Positions 9,423 to 19,080 of a stretch of DNA of 64,000 nt are shown here, in pieces. Source of the DNA: Bacillus sp. ZZV12-4809 (lineage in GTDB: Bacteria; Bacillota; Bacilli; Bacillales; Cytobacillaceae); assembly GCF_009849585.1 (NCBI RefSeq), contig NZ_VCRN01000006.1:124001-188000 (forward strand), in the 5' to 3' direction. The stretch's first letter is position 1. Each line of letters starts with the position of its first letter. The notes beneath the pieces were generated by a model that was not told the origin of the DNA, searched no databases, and saw only the letters and a list, made by a program, of their open reading frames with translations. The position numbers and the translations under genes are program-made.

Positions 9423-9430
9423 CTGTTTCC

Positions 9431-10861
9431 TTAATCTCTTTCCAGCAGTGCAGCACCTGCAATGCCAGGATCTGTCATTTCATATGGATCGAGGATTAAA
9501 TCGAGTTCTTCTTCTGTCAGAACATCATATTTCAGGCACAGGTCCCTGATGGAACGGCCGGTTAAAATTGCTTCCCTGGCGATTCTTGATACAACTTCAT
9601 ACCCAAGGTGGGGATTGACGGCTGTAATGATGCCGACACTCTTTTCAACATATTCTTTTAATCTTTCTTCATTAGCTTCGATTCCTTTTACACAATGCTC
9701 AGTAAACGTATTGAACGCATTGTTCATAATGCTGATCGACTGCAAAAGGTTAAAGATCAGGACTGGCTCCATAACGTTGAGCTCAAGCTGCCCTGCTTCT
9801 GAAGCAAGAGAAATCGTATGGTCGTTTCCGATAACCTGGAATGCCACCTGGTTAATAAGCTCAGGCAGAACAGGGTTTACTTTACCCGGCATAATGGATG
9901 AACCTGGCTGTCTTGCCGGAAGGGAAATTTCCCCTAGTCCCGCTCTTGGGCCGGAAGCCATTAGGCGCAGGTCATTTGCAATTTTGGACATATTGGTCAT
10001 GCAGATTTTCAGCGCTGCGGAAACTTCTGTATAAGAATCCGTATTTTGCGTAGCATCTACAAGATGCTCTGCCCCTGTAAATGGCAGTCCGCTGATATCA
10101 GCAATATGCTTCACCACTAAGTTAATATATTTAGGAATGGCATTCAGTCCCGTACCAACTGCTGTTGCCCCCATATTCAGCTCATAAAGGTGCTGCTTGG
10201 ATTGCTGAATGCGCTTAATATCACGCGCAATCACACGGCTGTAAGCTTCGAATTCCTGGCCAAGCCTGATCGGAACCGCATCCTGCAGATGAGTCCGTCC
10301 CATTTTAATCACATGGTTGAATTCTTTGGACTTCTCAAGGAAAACAGAATGCATCTGTTCCATTGTCAGGATCAGCTGATCCAGCAGATTTAATACTGAG
10401 ATATGCATCGCTGTCGGGAAAGCATCATTTGTTGACTGCGACATATTAACATGAGTATTTGGGCTGCAATGGGAATAATCCCCCTTCTCATGGCCCATAA
10501 TTTCTATTGCACGGTTCGCAAGGATTTCATTGATATTCATATTAATGGACGTTCCGGCACCGCCCTGAATCGGGTCAACAATCACCTGATCATGCCATAG
10601 TCCTTCAATCATTTCATCTGCTGCCTGTACGATCGGGTCTCCAATGCCCGGGTATAGGCGCTTAACTTCCATATTCGCCATGGCCGCTGCCTTTTTCACG
10701 ATGGCCATTGCCTTGATTAACTCCGGATGGATCCGGTAGCCGGTAATCGGGAAATTCTCTACTGCACGAAGCGTCTGAACGCCATAATAAGCATCAGCAG
10801 GAACCTCCTTAGAGCCTAGAAAATCTTTTTCAATTCTGTAGCTGTTCTTAGCTGCTAGCAT
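9431..10861 (-). CDS. aspA: Aspartate ammonia-lyase
   Basis: A 476-residue cytoplasmic lyase of the aspartase/fumarase superfamily that deaminates L-aspartate to fumarate and ammonia. The superfamily signature GSSIMPGKVNP is at about residues 320-330, with the catalytic serine in that loop. The N-terminal YRIEKDFLGSKEVPADAYYG and GGAGTSINMN are typical of aspartases rather than fumarases. It appears to stand alone: its 3' end faces gntZ across a shared terminator, and its 5' region opens onto a 300-bp gap with no ansR/ansA partner nearby. Confidence 0.93.
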   Translation of the reverse strand: MLAAKNSYRIEKDFLGSKEVPADAYYGVQTLRAVENFPITGYRIHPELIKAMAIVKKAAAMANMEVKRLYPGIGDPIVQAADEMIEGLWHDQVIVDPIQGGAGTSINMNINEILANRAIEIMGHEKGDYSHCSPNTHVNMSQSTNDAFPTAMHISVLNLLDQLILTMEQMHSVFLEKSKEFNHVIKMGRTHLQDAVPIRLGQEFEAYSRVIARDIKRIQQSKQHLYELNMGATAVGTGLNAIPKYINLVVKHIADISGLPFTGAEHLVDATQNTDSYTEVSAALKICMTNMSKIANDLRLMASGPRAGLGEISLPARQPGSSIMPGKVNPVLPELINQVAFQVIGNDHTISLASEAGQLELNVMEPVLIFNLLQSISIMNNAFNTFTEHCVKGIEANEERLKEYVEKSVGIITAVNPHLGYEVVSRIAREAILTGRSIRDLCLKYDVLTEEELDLILDPYEMTDPGIAGAALLERD

Positions 10862-10958
10862 ATACGTCTACTCCTTTATATAAACCTTTCAGTAATATAT
10901 AGGTTTTGTATTGGCTTGTCCTTCGTATACACTATAATCCGGAATAGGGGAATAAGCA

Positions 10959-11057
10959 ATGGTAAAAAGGAGAAGTAAGCAAAAGGTAATTCCTTTCTTT
11001 TCGATGGGCATGGTTTTATCAGCGTCCGCCTCCTGTCATTACCTTTTAAAAGAATAA
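10959..11057 (+). CDS. Possible 32-residue small protein
   Basis: A short ORF (MVKRRSKQKVIPFFSMGMVL, then SASASCHYLLKE) with a basic N-terminus, a hydrophobic stretch and a single cysteine, resembling a small membrane or lipoprotein-like peptide. A TATAAT-like box lies 20-30 nt upstream and GGGG about 10 nt before the ATG. Within it AAAAGGTAAT (10981-10990) and ATTACCTTTT (11038-11047) form a spaced inverted repeat that could instead mean a structured RNA. The rest of the gap 10862-11157 shows nothing else I can name. Confidence 0.22.
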   Translation: MVKRRSKQKVIPFFSMGMVLSASASCHYLLKE

Positions 11058-11157
11058 TTTACACTCTCATTGGCAATGAATAAAAATTATTCAAGATCAC
11101 CTTTATATTTTTCTGGCAATAACACCATGTCAGAGGAAAAGCCCTTCAGATAAAAAC

Positions 11158-11190
11158 AAAATGTCCTGCGCCAATTCACAGGACATTCTT
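11158..11190 (-). terminator. Terminator of the Crp-family regulator gene
   Basis: AATGTCCTG pairs with CAGGACATT; on the minus strand the stem is followed by TTTTGTTTTT. Confidence 0.85.
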
Positions 11191-11244
11191 TGCACCCCAA
11201 AGCAGAAACCTCTTAACATGAACAGAAAAAATCCGCTCGAGTAT

Positions 11245-11922
11245 TTACTCCAGCCCATTTCTCAGCACAGCCGCAAACCGGTGCAGTTCTTCCGGCTTCC
11301 GAATATGATAATGGCGTCCTTCCTTCTGCAAATAGCCTTTATCGCAAAACTGCACAAGAACATGCAATAGATGACGGTAGGACACTCCTAAAAAGTCACA
11401 GACTGTTACATGTTTCTCCTTATAGACTTCCCCATCAGCGGTTTGAAGGATGAAATCTGCCAGCCGGTTTTCAAGGGGAAAGGAAAGGCCTTGGGAATAC
11501 TTTTCAGCCATTTTTGTCGCTTTCACACTTAAAAACTTAGTTAACTCCCGGAGAAATGTCGTATCTTCCAGGAGTCTTGTGCGATAGTGATGCAAAGGAA
11601 TCGTAAAACAGATAGTTTTTGTAGAAGCCTGAATTCCTTTTGTATAGTACACTTCGTGTAAAAGCTCCATTTCCCCAATATAATCATGGGAGTTAATGAA
11701 ATTAATCAAAGAAACCTTGCCATTTTGATAGGTCACATAAATCTTCGCTTTTCCCTCGATGACATAATACAAGTAATCTGGCCTCATGCCCTCCCGAATA
11801 ATCCATTCATCCCGCTTATATTCGCGAACCTCCATAAACTCTTCGATCGAAAAAGAAAATAAATGCGAGATGGAGTGCTCATCTAAATAGTGCTGCCTTT
11901 TTTCCCCTTTAAAAATTTCCAT
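11245..11922 (-). CDS. Crp/Fnr-family regulator, YeiL type
   Basis: A 225-residue regulator with an N-terminal cyclic-nucleotide-binding-type beta barrel (about residues 25-115; DEWIIREGMRPDYLYYVIEG) and a C-terminal winged helix (CDFLGVSYRHLLHVLVQFCDKGYL, about 175-200). The overall sequence resembles YeiL, a Crp-like regulator linked to stationary phase in E. coli; the ligand is unknown. It has two cysteines near the helix-turn-helix but no N-terminal Fnr cysteine cluster. It is divergent from an MFS transporter gene, and a perfect 20-bp palindrome lies just upstream of its start, so it probably controls that pair. Confidence 0.8.
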   Translation of the reverse strand: MEIFKGEKRQHYLDEHSISHLFSFSIEEFMEVREYKRDEWIIREGMRPDYLYYVIEGKAKIYVTYQNGKVSLINFINSHDYIGEMELLHEVYYTKGIQASTKTICFTIPLHHYRTRLLEDTTFLRELTKFLSVKATKMAEKYSQGLSFPLENRLADFILQTADGEVYKEKHVTVCDFLGVSYRHLLHVLVQFCDKGYLQKEGRHYHIRKPEELHRFAAVLRNGLE

Positions 11923-11934
11923 GATTCACCCCAA

Positions 11935-11954
11935 AATATGAGATATCTCATATT
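11935..11954. promoter_or_regulatory. Perfect palindrome in the divergent regulator/transporter promoter
   Basis: AATATGAGATATCTCATATT is a perfect 20-bp palindrome located 13 bp before the regulator start and 48 bp before the transporter start. It is the likely operator for the adjacent Crp-type regulator; the half-site TGAGAT differs from the Crp (TGTGA) and Fnr (TTGAT) types. Confidence 0.7.
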
Positions 11955-12001
11955 ATTGTACGAAGCTTCCTGCTATCATGCAAATATCGGAGGGATCTAT
12001 C

Positions 12002-13180
12002 ATGAATACACAAAGCTGGATGAGCAGACAGTTTTTCAGTTTCTTCCTGACATGGGGCGTTTTTCTTCCCTACTGGACAGGATGGCTGATCCATATAAAA
12101 GGAATGACCGTTTCACAGGCGAGTTTAATCATGAGCTTAGGGCTGGTTATTCGAGGGCTTGCCACACTTTTTGCTTTCCCCTATTTATCAGGAAAATTCA
12201 GCAGCCGAACGCTGCTGAACGGGATGTCAATCGGCACACTGATTGCCATCCTCTGCTATATCCCGGCCAACTCCTTCGTCAGCCTGCTTGCGGTGACACT
12301 GCTTCTGCATTTCTTTTACCCTGCACTGATGCCGGCACTGGATAGTGCGGCGGGCATTCTTGTACAGAATAAGCAGCTAAAGGATTACGGGAAAAGCCGC
12401 TCCTGGGGGTCGATCGGGTTTGTGGTATCCGGCATGATTCTGACCTTTTTCACAGGGTCAATCGGAGATAAAGCTATTTTCTGGGCGCTATTGCTCGGCA
12501 TGGCTGCCGTTCTGTGCCTCGGTTTTATGAACACGCCTGAAGTTCTGTCTGAAAAACCAAAAGCCGGCCAGGCAAAAGGCGCTATCATGAAATTATTCAG
12601 CATCCGGCATTTTGGCCTGGTGCTTGTCATTGTCATTTTGCTGCAGGCCGCCCATGCTTCTTATTACAACTATGGCTACATTTATCTGCAGGAAATCCAG
12701 GCACCCAAATATCTCATTGGCGCCATCATTAACATAGGTGTGATAGCAGAAATCCTATTCTTTTTCATTGCCGACCGGACGTTTAAGAGATTTTCTATCG
12801 GCTCCTTACTGGCTCTGGCAGCACTCGGGTCGACCGCACGCTGGATACTTGTATTTGCCTTTCCACATGTCATCATGTTCAGCATTGCTCAGACTCTGCA
12901 TGCCTTCTCATTTGCGATGGCGCACTACGCTTTTATGAAGTACTTAATCAAGCATGTTCCACATGAACAGGTGCCGATTACTCAAGGTGTATACTCAGCG
13001 CTCGCACTCAGCTGGAGTACGGCCCTTTTCACTATCTTTGGCGGGTATCTGTATGAAATTGAACCAAGGTATGCATTTATTGGGATGGTGGTTTGTACTG
13101 TACCAGCCTTGGTCCTGGCGCTTATTTACAGAAAGCTTGCCCATCGGAAGGAAGCCGCTGCTGGCAAGTTGGCAGGTTAA
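12002..13180 (+). CDS. MFS transporter, HcaT/phenylpropionate-like subfamily
   Basis: A 392-residue membrane transporter with about 12 hydrophobic helices. The N-terminus WMSRQFFSFFLTWGVFLPYW, the internal SRSWGSIGFVVSG and the late ALSWSTALFTIFGGYLYE fit the MFS_1-like group named after the E. coli HcaT permease. That name does not prove a phenylpropionate substrate. I used ATG 12002, preceded by GGAGGGATC, rather than an ATG 24 bp upstream that lacks a ribosome site. It is transcribed divergently from a YeiL-type regulator across a palindromic operator. Confidence 0.82.
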   Translation: MNTQSWMSRQFFSFFLTWGVFLPYWTGWLIHIKGMTVSQASLIMSLGLVIRGLATLFAFPYLSGKFSSRTLLNGMSIGTLIAILCYIPANSFVSLLAVTLLLHFFYPALMPALDSAAGILVQNKQLKDYGKSRSWGSIGFVVSGMILTFFTGSIGDKAIFWALLLGMAAVLCLGFMNTPEVLSEKPKAGQAKGAIMKLFSIRHFGLVLVIVILLQAAHASYYNYGYIYLQEIQAPKYLIGAIINIGVIAEILFFFIADRTFKRFSIGSLLALAALGSTARWILVFAFPHVIMFSIAQTLHAFSFAMAHYAFMKYLIKHVPHEQVPITQGVYSALALSWSTALFTIFGGYLYEIEPRYAFIGMVVCTVPALVLALIYRKLAHRKEAAAGKLAG

Positions 13181-13216
13181 CAGTTAAGAGCTATTCCTGG
13201 CATGTCCGGCAGCCGC

Positions 13217-13351
13217 TTAAAAAAGTTGAACCACCTTTGCTTGAATGGACTCCGGCAGCAGTTGAAAGAACAGTCCTTCAAACTTCAGATCCAGCACACC
13301 TGCAATCAGCAAAAGAAGCACCAGGATAGGCACTATTTTTTTCTTAAACAT
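13217..13351 (-). CDS. Small membrane protein (44 residues)
   Basis: A short gene with an excellent ribosome site (GAAAGGAGGACGAAAG before ATG 13351). The product starts MFKKKIVPILVLLLLIAG: one positively charged N-terminus, one transmembrane helix, then VLDLKFEGLFFQLLPESI as an outer tail. I do not recognise the family. It follows the acetyltransferase gene on the same strand across a hairpin at 13372-13398. Strong translation signals make it a real gene despite its size. Confidence 0.6.
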   Translation of the reverse strand: MFKKKIVPILVLLLLIAGVLDLKFEGLFFQLLPESIQAKVVQLF

Positions 13352-13371
13352 CTTTCGTCCTCCTTTCATAG

Positions 13372-13398
13372 AAAGAGCTCCCGCAGCAGGAGCTCTTT
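13372..13398. terminator. Hairpin terminator after the GNAT gene
   Basis: AAAGAGCTCC (13372-13381) pairs with GGAGCTCTTT (13389-13398) around a 7-nt loop. The T-run is short on the minus strand, so read-through into the 44-residue gene is possible. Confidence 0.6.
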
Positions 13399-13401
13399 TG
13401 A

Positions 13402-13836
13402 TTAATACACCAGTTTATATACGATTTCCCCATCAATCACCCGGCCATCGGCTTCAAAACCGAGTTTTTTATATAGCCCCTTCGCCGGATTGTTCTCAGG
13501 CTCAAAGCTCAAATAAATCACCTTATGCTCCTGATCCTGCTTAATCCGCTCAATCAGCTTTTCCATTGCTGCTTTTCCGTACCCTTTTGACTGATGCTTC
13601 GCGTCAATCAGCAGGCGGTAAATCCAGTATTCCTTATCGTCATAATCCATGCAATACATGGTAAAACCCACTAACACATCACCATGATAAATTGCTAAGC
13701 AAATACATTCCGGAAAAGCCTTCGCCTGTGCAAGCGAAAACACATTCGGCGCCACAAAATGCTTCTGTTCTTCTGCTACTTTCAAGTCAATGACCTCAAA
13801 AAAATTGTGCCGGTCTATTTCTCTGAATTCAATCAC
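13402..13836 (-). CDS. GNAT-family N-acetyltransferase (BltD/spermidine acetyltransferase-like)
   Basis: Acetyl-CoA-dependent transferase of about 144 residues. The GNAT core is visible: LLIDAKHQSKGYGKAAMEKL (motif A with the Q/RxxGxG/A acetyl-CoA loop) and FEPENNPAKGLYKKLGFEAD (motif B). The N-terminal VIEFREIDRHNFFEVIDLKV resembles BltD/PaiA-type polyamine acetyltransferases. The start is uncertain: I favour GTG 13836, which has AGAGGG 5 nt upstream and gives the family length. In-frame ATGs at 13884 and 13968 lack ribosome sites, and the ORF can be extended into the neighbouring LysR gene, which is implausible. Confidence 0.75.
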   Translation of the reverse strand: MIEFREIDRHNFFEVIDLKVAEEQKHFVAPNVFSLAQAKAFPECICLAIYHGDVLVGFTMYCMDYDDKEYWIYRLLIDAKHQSKGYGKAAMEKLIERIKQDQEHKVIYLSFEPENNPAKGLYKKLGFEADGRVIDGEIVYKLVY

Positions 13837-13975
13837 ATGATCCCTCTTCTCTTTGGAAAGACAGGTCACCCGCCCTGTTTTCAGGTACATGCCTGCCAAT
13901 TCACCATCGGAGTCCAAATTCGCTAAACCAGCAGGGAAATCCTTTAAATAATGATATATAAAAGGCATCTTTTTT

Positions 13976-14878
13976 TCAGTTTTGAAATTGATCCAATACA
14001 GCAAAGAAGTCGCGGATAAAATGATAGAATATTTTCTCTGTGGGCAGCAGCTGTCGTTCACTGGAAATAATGATTCCTACTGCACGGGTAATCTCCGGCA
14101 TGACCGGCAGCCTTACTGTCGAACGGGGCAGGCTGTCAACCAATGTAGACTCCGGAATAAGCGTCAGGCCCAGACCTGCTGAGACCAGGCCTTTAATCGT
14201 ATCAATATCATCCCCTTCAAATGACACCTTAGGCTGAAAGCCAAGCTGACTGCAGGCATCATCGAATAGTTCGCGCAAAACATATCCCTTAGGAAACAAA
14301 ATAAAGGATTCGTCTTTCAGCTGGTTCAGATTCAATGAAGATTTATCCGTTAACTGGTGGCCAGCAGGAAGCAAAGCGACCATTTTCTCCGTAAATAAAA
14401 TATCCCCTTTAACCTTCTTCTCCTTCTTTGGAAGCGGGCCAATCAACGCCATATCGATTTCCCCTTCCGCCACCCCGCTGATTAAATCTCGGTAACTGCT
14501 CTGTTTCAGTTCAAACTTCACTTGCGGATAGCGCCCTCGGAAAGAAGATATGATAGAGGGCAGGGTATAGAGTGCCAGACTGCTTGGAAAGCCGAATCGT
14601 ATTCTGCCTTGCTCCGGATCCAGAAATTCCTTGACTTGCCGTTTGGCATTATCGATGACCTTGATGGCTTCTTCCATCTGCTCTAAAAAGATCTTTCCGA
14701 TAGGCGTTAATTTCACGTTCCTTCCTTCACGGATAAACAGGTTCACACCCAGCTCAGATTCAAGGTTGAAAATCTGTCTGCTGACAGCGGATTGTGCTAC
14801 ATGCAACGCCACAGCTGCATCTGTTACATGTTCTCTTTTCGCCACTTCTATAAAGTATTTAATCTGTCTTAATTCCAA
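13976..14878 (-). CDS. LysR-family regulator, GltC type
   Basis: A 300-residue LysR-type regulator closely resembling B. subtilis GltC along its whole length: ELRQIKYFIEVAKREHVTDA and HVAQSAVSRQIFNLESELG form the N-terminal helix-turn-helix, and GLVSAGLGLTLIPEST lies in the effector domain. I chose the TTG at 14878, which gives MELRQIKYF, the GltC start and length; AAGGAAGAG lies upstream. GltC activates glutamate synthase genes in B. subtilis, but here it is divergent from gdhA, so control of glutamate dehydrogenase is the likely job. Whether it responds to glutamate/2-oxoglutarate balance is inference. Confidence 0.87.
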   Translation of the reverse strand: MELRQIKYFIEVAKREHVTDAAVALHVAQSAVSRQIFNLESELGVNLFIREGRNVKLTPIGKIFLEQMEEAIKVIDNAKRQVKEFLDPEQGRIRFGFPSSLALYTLPSIISSFRGRYPQVKFELKQSSYRDLISGVAEGEIDMALIGPLPKKEKKVKGDILFTEKMVALLPAGHQLTDKSSLNLNQLKDESFILFPKGYVLRELFDDACSQLGFQPKVSFEGDDIDTIKGLVSAGLGLTLIPESTLVDSLPRSTVRLPVMPEITRAVGIIISSERQLLPTEKIFYHFIRDFFAVLDQFQN

Positions 14879-14921
14879 GGGCTCTTCCTTCTTCCATTCA
14901 TCTAATTTCAGCATCATTATT

Positions 14922-14945
14922 ATCTAATTTTCATATTGTTTAGAT
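14922..14945. promoter_or_regulatory. LysR-type binding box between the regulator and gdhA
   Basis: ATCTAA (14922-14927) and TTAGAT (14940-14945) form an interrupted inverted repeat of 24 bp with the T...A spacing usual for LysR-type sites. It resembles GltC boxes (ATCTC...GAGAT). Located 44 bp upstream of the regulator start and about 105 bp before gdhA. Confidence 0.6.
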
Positions 14946-15031
14946 TGATTTTCAACTATAAAATGAGAGAATCATACAATTTTTAAAATCGTTTAACACT
15001 TTTTAATTATTTATTAATTTGGTTCTGATAA

Positions 15032-16432
<1,401 letters not shown>

Positions 16433-16438
16433 AATAAG

Positions 16439-16475
16439 AAAGGATGATGCTATAAGTGAAGCATCATCCTTTTTA
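16439..16475 (+). terminator. gdhA terminator
   Basis: AGGATGATGC and GCATCATCCT form a perfect 10-bp stem with a 10-nt loop followed by TTTTTATA. Confidence 0.93.
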
Positions 16476-16513
16476 TATTGTGACTGCAGAATGCAAGGTT
16501 TTATCTCCTCGTC

Positions 16514-17464
16514 TTATGGGCAGAATGAACGTAGCCTCTCCTGCAAACCTTCCAAGATTTCTTCCGGCATCTCCCTAGCCTTGATATCCCCTCCGAGGAA
16601 AAGCAGCCAGTTAATCATTTCCTTCAGCTCTTCAGAATTATGGACATTAATAAAGGTCTTTAAAACGGCTGTCGTTTGGTAAGGATTTGTATAAGAAATG
16701 GATACTTTTAAAGGATGGTATTTTTTGAACTGGGCAATAGCCTCCGGTCCGAGTTCAAGGATCAGATTGTTTACTTCCCTCTGCTTGCTTATTTTTTCTA
16801 AAATACCTTTCCTGCTTACTCTTTTTTTCACAGGATATCGTTCAACACTGGCGAGATTGTCCACGGGGAAGATTTTCTTCTTTTCCTCCTTTAAGTCAAA
16901 GCCTTCAATCAGCCAATTGCTTTTTTCACGATAAAGATGCAATAGGTAAATGGGATAGGACTCTTCGTTGATAGAAATCAATAAATAGTTATCCTGAAGC
17001 AGGGATTGAATGAGTTTTTCCAGCATCGGATGAGGCAGATCTGACAGTTCAAGCAGGTCGGGATTATTAGGGTTAGTCCCTTCAAAAAGCAGGATCTGAT
17101 TTAAAAGAACAAGGTCTTCCTGCTGGTTTTCCGAGATGAGGCCGAGCAATTTTTCTGCTAATGACTGACGGCTTTTCAGATAAGGAAGCTGCTGATTTCT
17201 TGTAGCCATAAAGGCAAGGAACAACGCCTTGATCTCATTGTCAGTAAAGCGGACAGCAGGCAAAACAGAATTGTTCATCACAAAATAGCCTCCGTCTCTT
17301 CCCACTTCAGCGACAAGCGGCATTCCCATGGCTTCAATCTCCCGAATATCTCTAATCGCTGTCGAACGGGAGATGTTAAATTCCCGCATGATTTCAGAAA
17401 TAGTAAAGTGGGCACGATTATTGATATACCGCATCATTACATTAATCCGCTCAACTTTTTTCAT
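16514..17464 (-). CDS. WYL-domain transcriptional regulator (YafY type)
   Basis: A 316-residue regulator with an N-terminal winged helix (RINVMMRYINNRAHFTISEI and SRSTAIRDIREIEAMGMPLV, about residues 5-55) and a C-terminal WYL-type ligand domain (SNWLIEGFDLKEEKKKIFPVDN, about 185-210, followed by the WCX extension). AGGAGG is 4-5 nt before the ATG. It is divergent from the two-gene unit at 17574-18538, which it probably represses or activates. Ligands of this family are mostly unknown. Confidence 0.85.
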   Translation of the reverse strand: MKKVERINVMMRYINNRAHFTISEIMREFNISRSTAIRDIREIEAMGMPLVAEVGRDGGYFVMNNSVLPAVRFTDNEIKALFLAFMATRNQQLPYLKSRQSLAEKLLGLISENQQEDLVLLNQILLFEGTNPNNPDLLELSDLPHPMLEKLIQSLLQDNYLLISINEESYPIYLLHLYREKSNWLIEGFDLKEEKKKIFPVDNLASVERYPVKKRVSRKGILEKISKQREVNNLILELGPEAIAQFKKYHPLKVSISYTNPYQTTAVLKTFINVHNSEELKEMINWLLFLGGDIKAREMPEEILEGLQERLRSFCP

Positions 17465-17573
17465 TTGGCCTCCTAAACAGTATCACTTTTTGACATGATT
17501 TAAGGATATTATAAACTCATCAAGTGAAAGAAGAAATCATTTGATCAATTTATCGAGAAGGAAGGTTTTGAAT

Positions 17574-18053
17574 ATGGCAGATTATACTCTGGAAGAAAAA
17601 GAAGGCTTTACCGTTTTAGGCATTGGAACTGAACTAAAGAGCCATTACACAGATTATGCGGGCATCCAAAAGGAAAAAGCGGATTTTTGGCAGGCAATCG
17701 AACAGGACGGAAGGCTTGATAAACTAAAAGCCATTGCCTCAAATGATTACATTTTTACTGTGAATGAAGCGGTGAATAACAAAATGATGCATTATGCTGG
17801 TGTTATGACAGAGGAGTCGCTGCCGGAAGCATCAAGACTGATCCAATTCCCTAAGGGAGAATACATCGTTGTCAAAGGGGAAGCCGAGACAGGAGAAGAG
17901 TTAAGCAACTTGGTTACCGGCATCGCTTTTGGCCAGGTCCTGCCGGAAGCAGAGAATGTTGCTTATGTTGGAGGGCCTAATGCAGCTGTTCAAATGGGCG
18001 AGCGTAATGGCCTGGTATTTGGTGAAATGTGGATTCCTGTTGTTAAGAAATAA
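17574..18053 (+). CDS. GyrI-like/effector-binding domain protein
   Basis: A 159-residue soluble protein that looks like a stand-alone effector-binding domain (the GyrI/AraC-C-terminal/SOUL-like fold): two repeats of the type FTVLGIGTELKSHYTDYAGI and GEYIVVKGEAETGEELSNLV, and the ending LVFGEMWIPVVKK. I start it at ATG 17574 because GGAAGG precedes it by about 9 nt; the upstream in-frame ATG at 17541 has no ribosome site. Such domains bind small, often cationic or planar molecules. It lies opposite a WYL regulator and 23 bp before the next gene. Function unproven. Confidence 0.7.
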   Translation: MADYTLEEKEGFTVLGIGTELKSHYTDYAGIQKEKADFWQAIEQDGRLDKLKAIASNDYIFTVNEAVNNKMMHYAGVMTEESLPEASRLIQFPKGEYIVVKGEAETGEELSNLVTGIAFGQVLPEAENVAYVGGPNAAVQMGERNGLVFGEMWIPVVKK

Positions 18054-18076
18054 CAAATAATAAAGGCGGGATGGCA

Positions 18077-18538
18077 ATGTCCTATACAGTTGATTTTAAA
18101 AACGTGTCTGCGATTGGCTTAGAGTCTTCCCCGGCAGCGGAAGCCCTTGCTGGTTTGCGCGCAAATGAAGCCAGGTACTTTAAAACCAAATACAAACATG
18201 AGTTTACGGTAGTACCAGCCAGCGAAAGCCAGGAGACCCTAGATTATGTGAACCGGATTTTGAAAGAGCGCGATATAGAATTTGCAGCCAAACCTTTAGA
18301 AACAGCGCAGTTTCAAGTTGAAAACATCAAATGGACCTACGTCTTTTATGAAGATGGCCTAAGTGTTAATGTCATGTATACAGTAGACGACCCTAAGAAA
18401 CGCGCGGTAGGCTTCAAGCTTTCTGAGGGGATGGAAGTACCAAAGGAATTAGAGGGGAAATTCAAGTTTGCCAAACGGAAATCTAAGCTGGCGGGAATTA
18501 TTCGGGGATCGTTTTTTGTTATTAAAGGGGAGTATTGA
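18077..18538 (+). CDS. Conserved-looking hypothetical protein
   Basis: A 153-residue soluble protein I do not recognise. It has no signal peptide or membrane segment; sequence such as MSYTVDFKNVSAIGLESSPA and the basic C-terminus KFAKRKSKLAGIIRGSFFVI are the visible features. I start it at ATG 18077, 8 nt after AAAGGCGG; an ATG 6 bp earlier touches the ribosome site. It follows the effector-binding protein by 23 bp and shares its promoter, so the two probably act together under the divergent WYL regulator. Confidence 0.6.
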   Translation: MSYTVDFKNVSAIGLESSPAAEALAGLRANEARYFKTKYKHEFTVVPASESQETLDYVNRILKERDIEFAAKPLETAQFQVENIKWTYVFYEDGLSVNVMYTVDDPKKRAVGFKLSEGMEVPKELEGKFKFAKRKSKLAGIIRGSFFVIKGEY

Positions 18539-18570
18539 TTCTTCTCTTAAACGAAAAACGATCAATGGTA

Positions 18571-18617
18571 TACACAAACAGCACCTCTCTATACATATAG
18601 AGGGTGCTGTTTGTGTA
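18571..18617. terminator. Long bidirectional hairpin
   Basis: TACACAAACAGCACC pairs with GGTGCTGTTTGTGTA and the stem continues with CTCTAT/ATAGAG, about 20 bp in all. It lies between convergent genes. T-runs are poor, so it may act by its stability. Confidence 0.75.
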
Positions 18618-18633
18618 TTTAAAATATGCGGAT

Positions 18634-19080
18634 TCAGCCATATTTTTTTTGATGCTCTTTCTTTCGTTTAAGATAATCTTTATCCTCACGGGCGAGCTTC
18701 CATTTTTCCATAAAGATGGAGGCTGATTCTGCCTTCACCGGATCATTCTGTCTTTCTTTTACATCGCCATCCTCATCATATTTCCTTCCGCCTTTGTAAT
18801 TCGTATACCGGCGAGCTCTTGTGTAACCCATCTGCAGAAATTTCCTTGCCATGTCCATACCGACAAAATCATCTTTCTCCTTATAACCGAGAAATATTTG
18901 ATAGATTTTATCCGATGACACTTCAGCAATTTCCGGATTCTTGAATCGCCAATGCCTCAGGATTTCGCTCTTATAAGGCTCCACCAGCAGCACACCCTGC
19001 TCTCCCCTGCCAACCCTATACAGTTCGGGATTTTTGCGGAAATCTATGTTATCAAAGTCTAAATCATAGTCGAAAGCCAT
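18634..19080 (-). CDS. DUF4385-domain protein
   Basis: A 148-residue cytoplasmic protein of unknown function belonging, by its sequence, to the DUF4385 family: FDYDLDFDNIDFRKNPELY, then YRVGRGEQGVLLVEPYKSEI and HWRFKNPEIAEVSSDKIY near the N-terminus are family-typical. The C-terminus is lysine-rich (DYLKRKKEHQKKYG). Start at ATG 19080, with AAGGG about 9 nt before it; an upstream in-frame GTG overlaps the ribosome site. No obvious operon partner. Confidence 0.8.
   Translation of the reverse strand: MAFDYDLDFDNIDFRKNPELYRVGRGEQGVLLVEPYKSEILRHWRFKNPEIAEVSSDKIYQIFLGYKEKDDFVGMDMARKFLQMGYTRARRYTNYKGGRKYDEDGDVKERQNDPVKAESASIFMEKWKLAREDKDYLKRKKEHQKKYG

Noticed and set aside
9462..10034. Plus-strand ORF of 190 codons inside aspA
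   Set aside because: Antisense shadow of a strongly conserved enzyme gene; no ribosome site and no protein-like motifs.
18571..18617. Small RNA or riboswitch
   Set aside because: The long simple hairpin between convergent genes is adequately explained as a terminator.
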